This document shows positions 38,176-51,700 of a DNA stretch of 64,000 bases, in pieces. How positions within the stretch are numbered: the stretch's first letter is position 1; each line of letters starts with the position of its first letter. A program made the translations under genes and the position numbers. Source of the stretch: Struthio camelus. Its lineage: Eukaryota; Chordata; Aves; Struthioniformes; Struthionidae. The notes beneath the pieces are model-generated. The model was not told where the DNA came from. It made no database searches and saw only the letters and a program-made list of their open reading frames with translations. Location: the NCBI RefSeq assembly GCF_040807025.1, contig NC_090947.1, positions 9,052,001-9,116,000 on the forward strand, in the 5' to 3' direction.

Positions 38176-39109
38176 CTGAATTTGCATGTTTGTAGTTTTT
38201 CTTTCTTTTTTTTTTTATTCTTGAAATGTAATTTAACTGAAACTACTTGCTATCGTTTGTTATGAAGAGAGCACCACTGAATGCCTGGAATAAGCTACGT
38301 CTTTGAAGAAGGTCAGTCCTAATTTAAACAAGTGTTCACAACTGAATGATACCGTGATCCAATGGAATCTTCTACTGATTTCAGTGAAAAGCCAAGATTC
38401 GTCCCATCCTGTGCCAACTGAAGCAATGATATACTAAGATAGCATTGAAAAAGTGTTTGGTGTGTTTAGGTGCCTTTAATTGTATACTAGTAGCAGGAAA
38501 CCAAGCAAACGAATACCACGTGGCAAGCCAGATCCCTGCAGAACTTATTCATGAACGGTTTTTTAAAGAATGTGTACTTAATAAATGATAGTAGTAGCTG
38601 GAAGTATTACAATGTTAAGTAGCTTTCTACTTTATGCAAAATGGCGTGGTTTCTCTACAGTCTAGTAGACCAAATCAGTCCTCTTTATGATAACCTTTCA
38701 ATGTGTGCAGAAGAAGTGTCTTCAAAGCTGTGTATGCAAAAATACTTCTTAAGATGTTTTCTGGTAAACAATAGAATATCTTGTGTAGAATGTTTTGTGC
38801 TTTAAACTTGGTAGTCGTTTGCTGTTTGTAACAGGGCCTGTTTAAACCAGCGCGATCTTTGCAGGAGTGATGCATGCAGGTGTGTCAGTTTGGATCAATA
38901 CATATTCTTGCTAAGGCCTCAATATGTCACCAAATTTCAGGACACGCTTTGCACGTTTGAACCCATACTTAAAGGTAGATATGAATTATGTAGTTGGTTG
39001 AATCGGGTCGTGTAGTGACTCACTATTGTTCTGTCAAATAGTAATGCATTGAAGACAAAAGATCTAGTTCAGCCATCTAAAACCAGTTATAAATATGATA
39101 CTGTAACCA

Positions 39110-39195
39110 AATTCTAGGTCTGGTGGTTGTATCTTTTGTGTAAAATGGAAGCACTTCATAATATGCTTGTAGAGTGTCAAGCACAATGGAGGTCT
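39110..39195 (+). repeat. Probable MIR-like SINE fragment
   Basis: 'gtgtaaaatggaagcacttcataat', then 'gtagagtgtcaagcaca', follows the MIR core order but is diverged. Confidence 0.4.
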
Positions 39196-40144
39196 AGTCC
39201 AAATTGGAGCATTTGACAGTTGTGATGAAATTTATAACCTGCCTTCGGTTCTGTTTGGATTCATTGGAGTCATTAGTGGCTTGACGCACAAAACTTTGCG
39301 TTTCTGTAGCCTTGGATGTCATAATGATTTTCTTGAAGTGCTGAAGAATTGATTTTGAAACATGTATGAAGACAAGTCATTATTATAGAATATACGATAA
39401 AATAGTGTTAGTAATTCTAAACCCAGGCTTTCTCAGTCTTGGTCAATTTTCCTTCCTTAAGGAGAACTGAAAAACTGTTCTTCCCAAATATTAGCATTCT
39501 TAAATAATTTTTTTTTAAGTCTTTCCCATCCTCAAATAGAAATGTACTTTAGTATATTAAAGCTGGTTATCTTTTCATAATTGCTGCGTCTTACTGCATT
39601 ATTGTTGGCACTGGTGCAACTGAAAGTGTTGGTTATAGCTTACTTAGCCATTATTACTATTGTACAAACAAGTTGCAGAACCCAAACATGTCCTTGCTAG
39701 CTGATCCAGAGCGCTTAGACAGTGCTAGCCTGGAGATTGCACTGTAAGAATTAACAGTGAAGGGAGGAGGCTTAATTTTCAGCATACAGGTTGCTTCCTA
39801 CGTGGGTGTGATGCACATGCCTGGCTTGCTGCTTATTACAGTGAAGTGTTAAGATGACGAGAGAGGCAGAAATGCAGAGTAAGGCTTAGAGATGTAGCAG
39901 AGACAGGAGCTAGACCAAGGATTTTGTTCATTTTGTGTATTTGCCTGTGTTTTGTCAGAACTTTTGCAAACAACTGCCAAAATCCTTCTTCCTGAGGTAA
40001 ATCAATTTGGATTCAGCTGTTGTTCTTTCTAGTATGTTACTTCTATTTGCTTAATACATTGATAATATTTCTCTTTACTCTTATTCCTTTTGATCCTTTC
40101 AGCTACTGTTAAGAGGGAACAAATGCATATTGTAAAGGATATGT

Positions 40145-40178
40145 ACTTTTATCTTTTTGAAGGTTAAAAGATAAAAGT
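40145..40178. repeat. Perfect hairpin, 13-bp stem and 8-nt loop
   Basis: ACTTTTATCTTTT and its exact reverse complement flank TGAAGGTT. The stem is AT-rich and shorter than a typical microRNA precursor. Confidence 0.85.
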
Positions 40179-41184
40179 TACGGGGCAGTATGCGGCTACC
40201 AACAAATTTCTCTAGATATCGAAAGCAACTCTATTAAAATTTTGACCTAATGATGACTAATCAATTGCCCAAATTGTGATGGAAACACTTGTGGCTATTT
40301 TTTTTCCTCCTTTTTAATAGGATTAGACTCAATCTGCATGCAATTACAAATGAACATACTTTTTTATAACAGATATTTTATGGCTTTAGATTTCCAATGG
40401 GCCTTACACTTTCATTTTCTAGTCTGTTCCAGAAAGTTGTCATTTCCTGAGTTATTGCCAACATGCAAGTACTTTTGATTGAACCTGAGGTCAGGATAAT
40501 GCTGCGGTCAAAGTCAGCATATTTTCACCTACCACAATTAGTTAATGTTCATACAGCACTTTTATGGATGTAAAGGACTTCTAAGTGTTCAATATTATCA
40601 AGAATCATCTTCAATATTCTTCTTTCTTATTTTAGCATTCGTTCAATAGTTTTTGTAAAATGCACTAGTAGAAGGCAAGCACAGTGTTTTTCTTCTAAGC
40701 TTTAAAAAAAACACTAATGAAATTCTAGTATTGTATGTATTTTACTTTCTATTTCCAAGTTTACACAGCCTTTTCTAACAAAAACTGTTACTGTTCATTT
40801 TTTCTGTACTTAGCAGAAAAACTTCTGCTTAAGAAAACTTAGCAGGACTTCACAATCCTCTGTTTTTAGATAAGAATTCATTATTTCTTAAGGGTTTATT
40901 TGGCATGCACATGTGCGTGCTCTCTCTCTTTATTTTTTATTTTATTTTATTTGTTACTTGTTCACTTTGTACAGTCTCTCTTGCATATGTTTGTAAAGAG
41001 ATTGTGTTTGGTTTCCCATTACCGTTAATTAGATTAAATAGTTAAGATGAGAAGGGCTGGGGGAGCAGGAGGTAAACGGTATTCTTTTCGTGACTTGTGC
41101 TGCCATTGCTTTCTCTGAAGCAGGCTGGTAGTGTGCCAAAACCCAGGCTGTGTTATGTTGGACTTTTATACTGTATGGCTTCGT

Positions 41185-41245
41185 CTCCTTTATTTGAACA
41201 TCAGTGATGTCTAATCTGTAAAACAGGGATGTAGATAAAAATGTA
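41185..41245 (+). repeat. Possible MIR-like fragment
   Basis: 'aatctgtaaaacagggatgtagataaaa' resembles the MIR core 'catctgtaaaatggggatgataata'. It is short and diverged. Confidence 0.35.
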
Positions 41246-41506
41246 GGACAGCTAAGCCAATAATACCAGACAGATTAGTGTGTTTTTTCCACTCTCTTCT
41301 AAATATGCTATGAGCAAAAACTTGATAGATTTATATAAAAGAGCTGAAATTACAGACATTCTTGGTGTGTGTGTGGGTCTGAATTGTTCTTCTTTTTTTA
41401 TACTTAGGTTTATCTTTAGGATGGCATTTTCTTCCCATTTCCTTTTTTATTTGAGGACGGTGGCACATCCGTATCATTAGTAGAAGGATGATAGTACTCT
41501 ATTGTG

Positions 41507-41531
41507 TTTTTTTTTTTTTTTTTTTTTTTTT
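41507..41531. repeat. Poly-T homopolymer, 25 nt
   Basis: The longest T run in the window. No retroposed body is seen next to it on the minus strand. Confidence 0.9.
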
Positions 41532-42718
41532 GGTAAATGTACTCATTTCTCTCAGGTTTATACGGGAAGGAATTAACGTTTGCAAAAGCCACGCTGACCT
41601 GTGAATCTGAACTCCATTGTCATCGATGTGCCTAATCCTCACTAAATTTGTGAATTATATCTGGGGTGCGGGGAAAAGACATGTGCTTCCAAGTCATTCA
41701 GGTGCCTCTGGAAATTTTGCTCAAGGTGTTAATTTTTTTTTTCTTCAGTAGTGTTGTAAAGACATATATTGAGGTCTCATCAATTCCTTGAATGACAGCC
41801 AAAATGCTCAATCTATTAGAGGATTTGAAAGGAAAAAGCAGTGAAATTTGGCAGAAGTTTAGACCCTTGTTTTTAACTTTTAATGTTTCCAACACTTCAA
41901 GAGGATGATCACTTATCACAGTCTCAGGTATGTGCTTTCTAAGGAGGGTTCACAATTTTGTTTCTAAATGATGAATTCTGATGGTGTTTATATGCTAAGT
42001 GTGTATACTTTTTGTGGGCATGTTTAAATTCAATGCAGCTGATGCAAATGGAGGTCACGTAGCATCTCGTGTCTGGAGATCATTCTGTAAGCAATGTACG
42101 AGAGGATATGTGGTCTTTTTCAACTTGTTATTATGTCACTTAATGCATGTAGAATTTTTGTTTTGTGATTGCAAAACATATCTTCTACACACACTGAAGA
42201 TTAATGCTGGAACTGGTATTAAGTTAAGGGGAAGGGAACAAATTGTTCTTGATCTAAGCGACTTGGATATAGCATAAAAGTTCTTAAAGCCTTGATAGCA
42301 CGCAATGAATGGCATAATCCATTCATGTTTGTGCATGGATTGGGCTTATTTATCAGCTAGAAATTGTTTTAGCGAAAGATGTATCTGAAACAGTTATTGT
42401 GTTGCAGTAACTAAGATTTTGGAAAGTTTGGATGCAGAGCCAAATTTTGCAGTTTGAATACATCAGTTTAATAAATACAAAACCAACTATATGTATAAAA
42501 TTACAGAACTGCTATATCTGCTCCCATTCAACAGAGGGCAATAGGGCACAAATCCAGTAAGTTACAGCCCAACTCAACTAAGAGATTCCTAGCTCCATCA
42601 GTTCAAGGAGACCTATTTCTAAGCTTAAACAAAAAGCTTTAAGTTGTTCTGTTGATTTTTAGAGCCAGAATGCTCCATCTGTAGCATAACGCTCATCCTC
42701 AGTGTTGATCTGAGATCA

Positions 42719-42777
42719 ACAGGTGTCCGTGCAAAAATCTCCAGTGATGTAAATGGGCTCTGGATCAGTCCCTAAAC
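42719..42777 (+). repeat. Possible old interspersed-repeat fragment
   Basis: 'ccagtgatgtaaatgggctctggatcagtcccta' resembles the sauropsid repeat phrase 'ccattgacttcaatgggagctggatcaggcccta'. Similar traces occur at 14112-14140 and 38370-38410. Confidence 0.35.
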
Positions 42778-45700
42778 AGGATGTGCCATACTGGGGAGTA
42801 TTTATTCCATTATTCATACTCTGAGAATGTTTGTGCCTGTTTATTTGACCTAAATATATTAATTATTGTGCTAGGCAGTCATAACTACAGAAAACAAAAA
42901 TTTTCACGTGAATTTACCTGTCTTGTACCAAAATGCCCAAGGAAGTCAGTTGCATTGGAGTTCCTCATCTTCTGATTCCAATTAGACATCTATTTAGCTT
43001 GCTTTTGTTCAATGGCTTACATATTGGTTAGCATAAAATAAAAATCCCTTCCTATCACTTTGCCTTAAGCCGAAATGCTAATTCTTGCTGTGTTCTTAAC
43101 TGATGTTTTGATAGCATATGTCACAATATAGGTGACTGCCTAAATAGGCTGCCCATGTACTTCTCCCAGCTGCAGAACTGCCTCAGGCAAGCTAACTATA
43201 GCTTTGTTTTTGTGAGTGGTATGTCAAAACCATCTATTTTAAAATCAAATTAGAAAATGCCTTAGTACCATAATTCCAGGCTTCACGTTCAGCTATCCAA
43301 AAGCTCAGTGTTTCATATTCATAGATTTGGTTATAAATTTTAACTTTTATGAAGAAAAAATACATGGAAGCCTGTTCAATTATTAAATCTTTGAAACATA
43401 GATATAAGTCATAAAGCATTTAAAAAATGTATTTATAGTTTTACCTCCAAGGTGAAACGTGAAGGATGTAGGGATGCACTAACCAGATACAGAAAACACA
43501 CAATATTTGTTTTCTCCATTCTTTGAACTTTCTTTGACTTTCAATTAGTTATCCTGAAGGTATTTCTTTATGACAAGCTGGTATTATGCATGTTTTAAAT
43601 GTGGAAAAAGTAAGGTAAGATGTTCAAGAGCAACATATTAAAAAATGCTCATTAATTTTGGCTGTCTTTGGTTTCAAATCAAGAGGCCCACTAACTTTTA
43701 GAGATGTGGATGGCCCAGATACCAGTTCAGGTCTTTACTGGCTATTTATAAAGATCAGGCCTTAGGTGACCTGATCTGAGCGCATAAAGTGGCATTCAAA
43801 ATGAATGAAAATCCTTGGAAATTTGGGGATAAGCAACTTTCCAGAATCCACAAGAGGAACATAAACCCTCCAGTTCTTACCTAAATTCAGATCAATAGAC
43901 TGGACTACAGTGGCCCAACTTTTCTGCTGACTTTGGGGCCTGAGTAAAGTGAATGGAGTTTGCATCTTAATTACACGGGCCAAACCGCATTTACCCCCTG
44001 TTGATTTAATATTTTAATCTGTAAGTAGCCACCCTTTTTTCAGTGGAACCATTCTCAAAACATGAAAGCCTTCAGCATGAGGAATGAGTAGCCTATAGTT
44101 GCCCATAGGTAAGTGACTTGAGGTGTGTATGCAAATGAATTTGGAAGTATTTTCTGTATTAAATAATAGCTGTCTTTCATGGATTAATCTTCTACAACTA
44201 AGCACTTTCTTTAAATATAAATGGCTCTGTGCCACTTTTAGAACACTCAGATTACTTTGTTAAATTATTAACCAGTTTTTATCATCAGTAGGGGAGTTTT
44301 TATAGAAATGAGAACAGGATCTTACTCACTGGTTATTTTTAAAATGTGCCACCGTGAAGGCTCATACTCGTGACAAGGCTCATGAAGTGTAACAGGGCTG
44401 TTGTGGTTTGGATTTTAAAGGAATTACAGAAATTAGAGATAGGAAAAGCTCTTTTGAGGCACAAAGCTCCATCCAGGTTTGGTCCTTACAGTGTGTGTTA
44501 CCTTCCGTTTCTGAAGCCAGTGGATGCTGAGACTGCTCAGCAGCTCTTACCAAGTTTTAAATCATATCACGGGATCCAGCTAGTAGACTATGAATATTGA
44601 AACAAGAGGAAAGCTGATATTTAAGAAGACTTAATTTGGCAGTAGGCATTTTCTACCTTGATTTAAGACATGACTTGGCAGTAGGCTATACATCATTATC
44701 TCTCTCATCCCCTGCTTCTTCTATTATTTGCATTAGAGTCTGCAAATACAGAAGCATTGAGGTCCTGTTTTAATAAGGGCCTGACAGAAGGAAGGTCCAA
44801 CTGCTGCGCTGTCAGGCACTAGAACTGGTGGGTTGCAGGGAGTGAAATACTTGGAAGTCCTGCTTCCTGAGTTCTCCATGATTCACCTGGAGGATATCAA
44901 TATACCTGGTCCCCAGCAATTCTGAATTCTGGGCAAGTAGAGCAGGGTCGAGTGCCAAGAAGCCTCAGTTACATCTGCCAACTTTCCAGCTGCTGAGGTC
45001 TCTAAGTCTAGAGAAGAGTCAGACTGTTCCTGAGCTGGAGCTCCGTTCTGTAAGAATATGAAATATTAATGTAAGAATATGTCAAAATCTATCAGAAAAT
45101 TGAATTCCCTTTCTGTAGGCTACGGTTTACCTATGTGGCTGAAAGGTTGAACAAAGAGAAAAATGAAGTGAAGGATGGTGTAGCAAATGAGAATTGAGAG
45201 AACATGAGGATGTCTCTTCCTCTTAGGCCCTAGAGAATTGCTTTCTCCAATTAAATTTCAAAGCCTCTTTTTTTTTAACCTCACAAGCCAGCTTCTTCCT
45301 ATTCAACTGGTTAATCACGTAAGTATTTTTTGAGTGAACGTGGCTGTCATGAAGGTGACTTGTGAAATCTCTGAGAACTTGCATTACATTGCAATTTTTT
45401 TTCCTACTAGTCTCAGAATGCCCAAAGTTAACAATTAAGATTCAGTAACATCATTCTCTACGTCTTGCTCTGCTGTGGTATGTTTCTACTTCTCCAATTT
45501 GCACTACACAAAACTGTATTTTATTTTCATTGGAAAATTACTAAATTTCAAAGTTGTATGTGAATACATCCATCTAGCAGTTTACATAGCAAAATGTTCT
45601 TCTGTCATTGGAAAGGCATGTACAGTGGATGGCTGGGAAGGGGCCTAATCCTTTTCCTCCTAACACAAGGAATGCTTACCACTATGTATCTTTTGCAGAG

Positions 45701-48700
45701 AGCACCTTGTAGATATTCAGCCACTTTTTGTGTTGAGGCAGAAATGTCTGCAGATGAAAGTAATGGAAAGATTCTCATGTAAATTCCTTAAAGGTAACTT
45801 TACTGCAAAAGTGGAAAAAAATGTAAGAAATGTCTGCTATCTCCAAGAGTCAATTGGAAAAGTAACAGGACTTGCTATCCTAATTCAAATCCCTCCAGAA
45901 ATTTGTGCTAGGCGGAGGTTGGATGTGGCAGGATAAGTGGGAATGAAAATATCTGGAGGACTGAGTAAAGAAATACGGTTGGTTTTTTTTTCCCCCTTCT
46001 TTGTGGGATAGGACTGGAATAACCCAAGTCTTGCAAGTGGATTAAGACTTAGCTGAAGCAAGATGGACCCTAGACTTTGCATGTGGCTGATGTCAAGTGC
46101 TATTTTTTTTCCTGGAAAGACGGTTTGTTTTGTTCATCTCTTCAATTTTACAATAAAAATCCATCAAAAAGAATGTAATGTTTACATTGTATGTAGCGAT
46201 CATAAATTCTGGGGTTTCTATATGCTTATGTAATTACCAGTATGTTAGGAGGTATTAATGGGGGCCATCATCTACAGGAAGGTATTTCCCACATAGCAGA
46301 ATCTTCTATGTAAATCTAAGCTCTACATTTATTTCTGTTCTTACAAAGCTCTTAGAAAATTGTTATATAGGTCATATCCTTGTTATATATCCTTTTATAA
46401 ACAAGTATCTCTATAGGTTTTTCTAAAGCTGAAGTTACTGGGTGATACAGGTGGTAGAACAAAATTGAGTATCGTTAAACTGATAGCTTTCGACATCCAG
46501 AAAGAACAGCAATCTAAAAGTCCAGTTTATTTTGCGACTGAGACTTTTCTAAAGTTGAGACAGTGAGTAAAAGGTCACTTGAAACTTGGTTATTCTTCAG
46601 GGACAGTGACAGCGAACAGATGTCTTAAAGACAGTAAAAAAAAAATATTGGAGTCTTAGAAGAGATCACAACTTATTTTGTCAAATTAGAGTTAATTTTC
46701 AAGGAAGGCAGTAAATGATCTGTGTCTCCTTCTGACACAGCTCTCTGAGACCTGGTATGAGAAAGACATGGTATGAGATTTGCTGGATGAGCATTTTGCT
46801 TTTCTTGTCTAATTATTTGCAGTTCCATTGAAAAGACAATACAACATCACAGCAGACAAGCCAGAAAGAGGCCTGGAAAAAAAGCTATTTGTCTAACACT
46901 GGAAAATCACCTGATGAAATCTGAGATGCTCCAGCATGAAAGCAACCCAGAGAACTTCCATGCTTCCAGAGCTGTTAAAAGAGGGGAGGAACTCCTGAAT
47001 GCTGATCCAAAAAACCCATGGGCAGATGCCTCGATTCCAAATGTGACCTGAAGACAGGAAGTCAAGGTAAAGAAAAAAAGATACTGTACATCCCCGGACA
47101 CCACAAAGACTGAAGTGGCCTTATACAATCACTATTGCCACCTAGGCCTTTCTTCCCCACTGTGATAGAGTGTGGAAGGCAGAGGGTGATCTGGCTGCAA
47201 CAGAAATTCTGCAATAGGGGCCACTGGTGCCTGATCTGGCTGGCCTAAGAATTTGGAGAGGTGCTGCCCAGTGCCTTTGCCAGACAGAAAAATTTCCTCC
47301 AAAGAGGAGCTTGGAAATAGTGGTGGGGATGGAGAAGGAGCTCAGTGCTCGATGCATAGACCTACAAGTGAGTGTGCAGTGATGAGTTTTCTAGGCTCTT
47401 GGAAGGGGACTAGCCAGCTGGAGGCCTCCTTGTCATCCAGCAAAGGCCATCAGACCCAAACACTACATGTTTTAGGTGTGATGCTCAGCCCCTTTTCCCT
47501 GATGCCAGCTCTGCTTTTTTTTTTTTCTCACCATGCCTCTCCCTGACGTTTAAGAATCCCCTGAGAGACGTGAATAGTGACAGGCTTTCTATGCACTTGG
47601 TTATGTCCTTCTGTGGGGAAAATGCTCAGGAAGTGTGCTTGTCCTGACACTTTCCAAAGACCTGGATGCTCTTACACAGTTGCTAGCATCTCCTAGTCCT
47701 TCTTCCTCATACCCCCTGCCAAATAGTGTGATAGTGAATATGAAAGAGCGAGGGTGAGCTTCCCCTGGACATGGCCAAACCCCATGTTCCCACCAAGCTA
47801 TGCGTGCCCCTGGGGCCTTTACTGGGTCAGCTCTGGCTGAACAAGGCTCTTTGGCCATCCCAGAGCCTGTCCCTGGCAGATGAATGCCATGTGGCAACCC
47901 AGCCTCTGGAGAGGCAGCAGAGCTGTGTGGTCTTCTAAGGTTCTCTGTGGCAGTGAGCCAGCTTGGAGGATCCCCCTGCCCACAGACAATACTCACTGCT
48001 TCCAGCTGATAAGTGGTATCTCTGTCATGTAGCACATGCATTAAGCCCCATGATATTTTAAAAGGGGGCACTTGTTAGCATATAGTTTGTAACAGCATTG
48101 ATGAGAGTTTAGCTGGATAAGCGTTTGGCACCTTCTATCATAGCAGTATCTTTCTCAGTGTATGTTCTCTGGCTAGAACATATCCCAGAAAGGAAACTTC
48201 TTCCCTGATACTTGCATCTTAAATTCTAGATTTTCCTTTGGAAGTCGTCATCCTTTGTCTCCAAGAAAGTTGATATTTAAATTAACATTCAATTTCATTC
48301 ATGACTACCATATTTTTTTTTCATTATCTTGATTACAAGATGCGAACTGTCATTCCTGTGCCACTCCATATTGATCATCTTTTCTTTATGAAAAATAGCC
48401 AATCAGGCTGTGAAAGTAACTTGAATTTTTTTTTTTTTATATGTGGACTAAGACTATGCCTAAGTCTATATACCTAAGGCTATATACCTTATATATGTGC
48501 GTGTGCGTACATGTTATAATCATGTGGCTGAAAAATCTTATCCTTTTTGTTACTGGATCAATACTGATTGATTTAGCAGGTCAGACTGTATTTGTGCTAT
48601 GTTTATATGTGCTTCATGTTTCATTGCTGTGTGATAAATAGAACAGTGTTATCTGAAACTTTCAGGTATTATCATGTTTTGGATATCCTTAGTGGTGTTG

Positions 48701-51700
48701 TAGACTGAAAAGTTAGATATGATTAACAATACTTCTACATTCTAATTTTGCTTTACTACATCTTCAATTATAAAACAAACTTATTCTCATCTTTGAGTCA
48801 GAATCCAGAGGAGATGGAATAATTTATAAATGCCACTATGCATAGCAACCTCCATATCTTAAAATTGTATTGTAAACATGCAGCCTTTTCACTTCTAGGT
48901 GACTGGAAAATCAGTTAAAGATGTAAAGGTAGTCTGGCTGCTACCAAATTTGTGGAGTCTCAGTTGACTGGGCTAACAGGAAGGAGGATTGTGGCCTATA
49001 AGACTTAGCATGAACCTGTTTTTAAGTGGTATAATTGAAGTGAAAGCGTTTCCCATTCAGTATAGATTATTTAATCTCTTCACTCTGCTCTAATTAAAGA
49101 TTCAGAGAACGATCAAGGAGCGAAGCCTTTGCTCATAATGACACATGCACGTTAATTTTAAGTGGATAGTTGAACCAATGGCTAACTTGAAATGTGACCA
49201 TCAAACTCCCATGTTCTATCTCCAGTGAAAGAAAAATCCCAGGGGAAGGTTAGCATTTACCCAATGTCTATGCTTTTTAGTAGTTAAAGTTGTTTCCACC
49301 TGCAATTTGCCGTCTTAGTACTATAATGTACCAGCTGCTAGAGCTTACTTGCCGCCTCTCTTCCCACTCATCGCTGGAAGGTCCCACTTCTGATGCTGGC
49401 AGAGGAGCTCTAAGTGGTCTATCACTCGCAGCTAGGCACCCTGAGAGCTCTGGAGCCAGAACCACGGCTGGGGCGGCCTAAAGGCCAACAGGACAGTTCA
49501 AGCCCTTGTAGCAAGCTGGAAGATGCTGTATCTGCATGTGCAGAGGGTGTTCCCTGCCATGTGAGCATGTTATGCCCTTGGTGACCTAGTTTTAGGAAGA
49601 AAAAGCATTTCTTCCCTCTCCATAACTACAGCAATGGAGGGTTTTATTAATGTTTGTCAGTATAGAGAAAAGGTTGCAGTGTCTTCATTTTACTAGGTTA
49701 CCTTAAAACCTATAAGAACTTAATGGAGATAGCTTGTGATCAGCTGTCAGTCCTATGTGCACTCTTCTGGAAATGAGTCTGTAGGGATGACTCAGGCTTG
49801 GCAGCCCACAAAAGATGTTCCCTCTGTAAAACAAATAGTTACATTTTAAAATGTAAGACAGTTTCTTCATTGTGCTCCTGAGAGGGGGAAAAAAAAAAAA
49901 AAAGACTCTGCTAGAATGATCATGAATATTTTAAATTTGAGCTCTGCAGTTCAGCTGCGTGACAGCTTGTATAAACCAAACTACATTTCATACCCTGACT
50001 GCATAGGCACATTAGTGCTTCCAGTACAGATTCTAGTTTTGGCTTGCAACACGTTGCCTTTGCAGATACGTCTGGGACCAAAAAGAGCTCCAGAAACCAG
50101 CATTTAAATGTTCTTTTAAACCTGTCCATGTGCTTATCTAAGCCTAAACTGAGGGCTGTTACCACCTGGCCATGCCTGTAAGGGCTCATCTCATGCTAGG
50201 AATTGCTACATACAAGATACTTTCCCTCCAGCCCAGCAGCAGAGAGGAAGTAACCTGTGAATGCTGCCCAGCAATTTGCCTGGCTAAAGGGAGCTCTTAA
50301 GAGGGTAGTGAAGGCAGATTTAGGGTTGCTTTTAGCTGATGGTAGTGCCCCAGAGAATCTGAGGTCACGTGAACAAGCTTGAAAGCCTTAGTCCATACCT
50401 GGACCAGGAAACCAGGGAGAGATTTCGAGCAGGGCAGCTCCAACATGGCAACCAGTGCTGTTTTACACTGGGCTGTATAGAGTAGTGCAGTGCAGAGTGG
50501 GGAAGTCAATTTTAAGACAATTGGGGCCAGAAAATAGTGGGTTTCTTCAACTATCATAAAATAGGCTGACATTCTGTACTGTGCTGTTGAGTAGCCAATC
50601 TTTCTAAAGCAGAATGGGAATTGCATGGGTTTCTTATGGTTGTTACTTGGCAAAATAATGCAAAAGAGGTGAAATAACTTTGACCACGCTGCTTTTTTTC
50701 TAAGTATGTTTTTTTTTTTTTATTACAGTGATGCTTCTTGTCCATATCCATTCAGCTATTGTTATTCCTCCATAAAAATTGTAGATGGAATAATGTTGCT
50801 GAAAGACTGACGCATCATTTAAACAGCGGCCAAATCAATGGATGATTGTGGCTGTTTAGAAGCTGTTTTCTCCTCTATAAGAGAAGCCAATTTATCTATA
50901 GGCAGAGTGAGGAAAAAGGCATTTTGTGCTCAGCAGGATCTCTTAGCTAAATGGGAGTTTCATTGATTGTGCAAGCATGTGGGAGGGCAAGAAAAATTTT
51001 GAGATGGGGCCAAAATAACAAAAAATAAATAAGTGAAGGCAGGAAAACACTGTACAGCGGGAAGGGCCTTAAACTGCCTTTGGCCTGCAGAGGTCAGATT
51101 GTACTTCAGACTGTGCAACTGATCTACTTTGTTTCTTTGGGACAGTTCCCCTGTTCACCAAACATGCTTCAATTCACCAAACTCTACCAGTTAAAGTGTA
51201 TTTATTTGTTTATTTTTGGAATTCTTTTGTACTCCAAGCTCCATATGCAGCATCAGTATGGAAGAACAGAAATAAAAATGAAGAATAATTCAATTTTCTG
51301 TGACAGAGTTCTCAATTTTGAAGCTATATGATGTTTTGTGCATGGATTTATTAAGGGAAGAGAGTTTGGTCTGAAACCAAATTTAATCAGATGTGAGATT
51401 CCTTTTGATTTTTGTTCTTGCTCAGGCACTAGCTGCTTGCATTGCTTTGATTATCAGCACGCTGGTCCCTAGGAGCAACTGGTTTTCTGGAGTTGATTAC
51501 AATAAGCAAATATTTTCTTTTGCCAGATAGTGCACTCCTACAGTTTTCTTAACGTTTATGTGAAACTCCTCACCTATGATAGTGTAGTTGGTGCAACTGA
51601 ACCTTAATTGGATATGTGAGCAGCTTATGGTGTTGTCTCATTTCAAACATAATTCAAGTTGGCATACATATGCACACACACAATTTTGCCGTGCCACTTT

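Larger units (their letters stand above)
33649..38195 (+). other. ZDBF2: ZDBF2 3' untranslated region (probable extent)
   Basis: AT-rich non-coding sequence follows the stop codon. AATAAA signals occur at 34702, 35101, 36067, 37668 and, as an overlapping pair, at 38165-38175. The last pair is followed by a GT/T-rich stretch (38190-38218) and is the best candidate for the distal end, giving a 3' UTR of about 4.5 kb. Earlier signals may give shorter isoforms. Old repeat remnants lie at 34924-35023, 37070-37150 and 37263-37357, and an AT-rich stretch with three copies of TTTTAAAGCAAA-type motifs at about 35674-35785. Confidence 0.55.
38196..49000. other. ZDBF2-ADAM23 intergenic region, left half
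   Basis: No supported gene. It contains MIR-like pieces (39110-39195, 41185-41245), a perfect 13-bp hairpin at 40145-40178, a 25-T run at 41507-41531, a decayed repeat near 42719-42777, an isolated AATAAA at 46152, and a locally GC-richer block at about 46900-48070 whose open frames I do not recognise. Confidence 0.55.

Noticed and set aside
42531..42545. Further CTCF-like motif
   Set aside because: It matches only about 12 of 15 consensus positions and lies in decayed repeat sequence, which is too weak to list.
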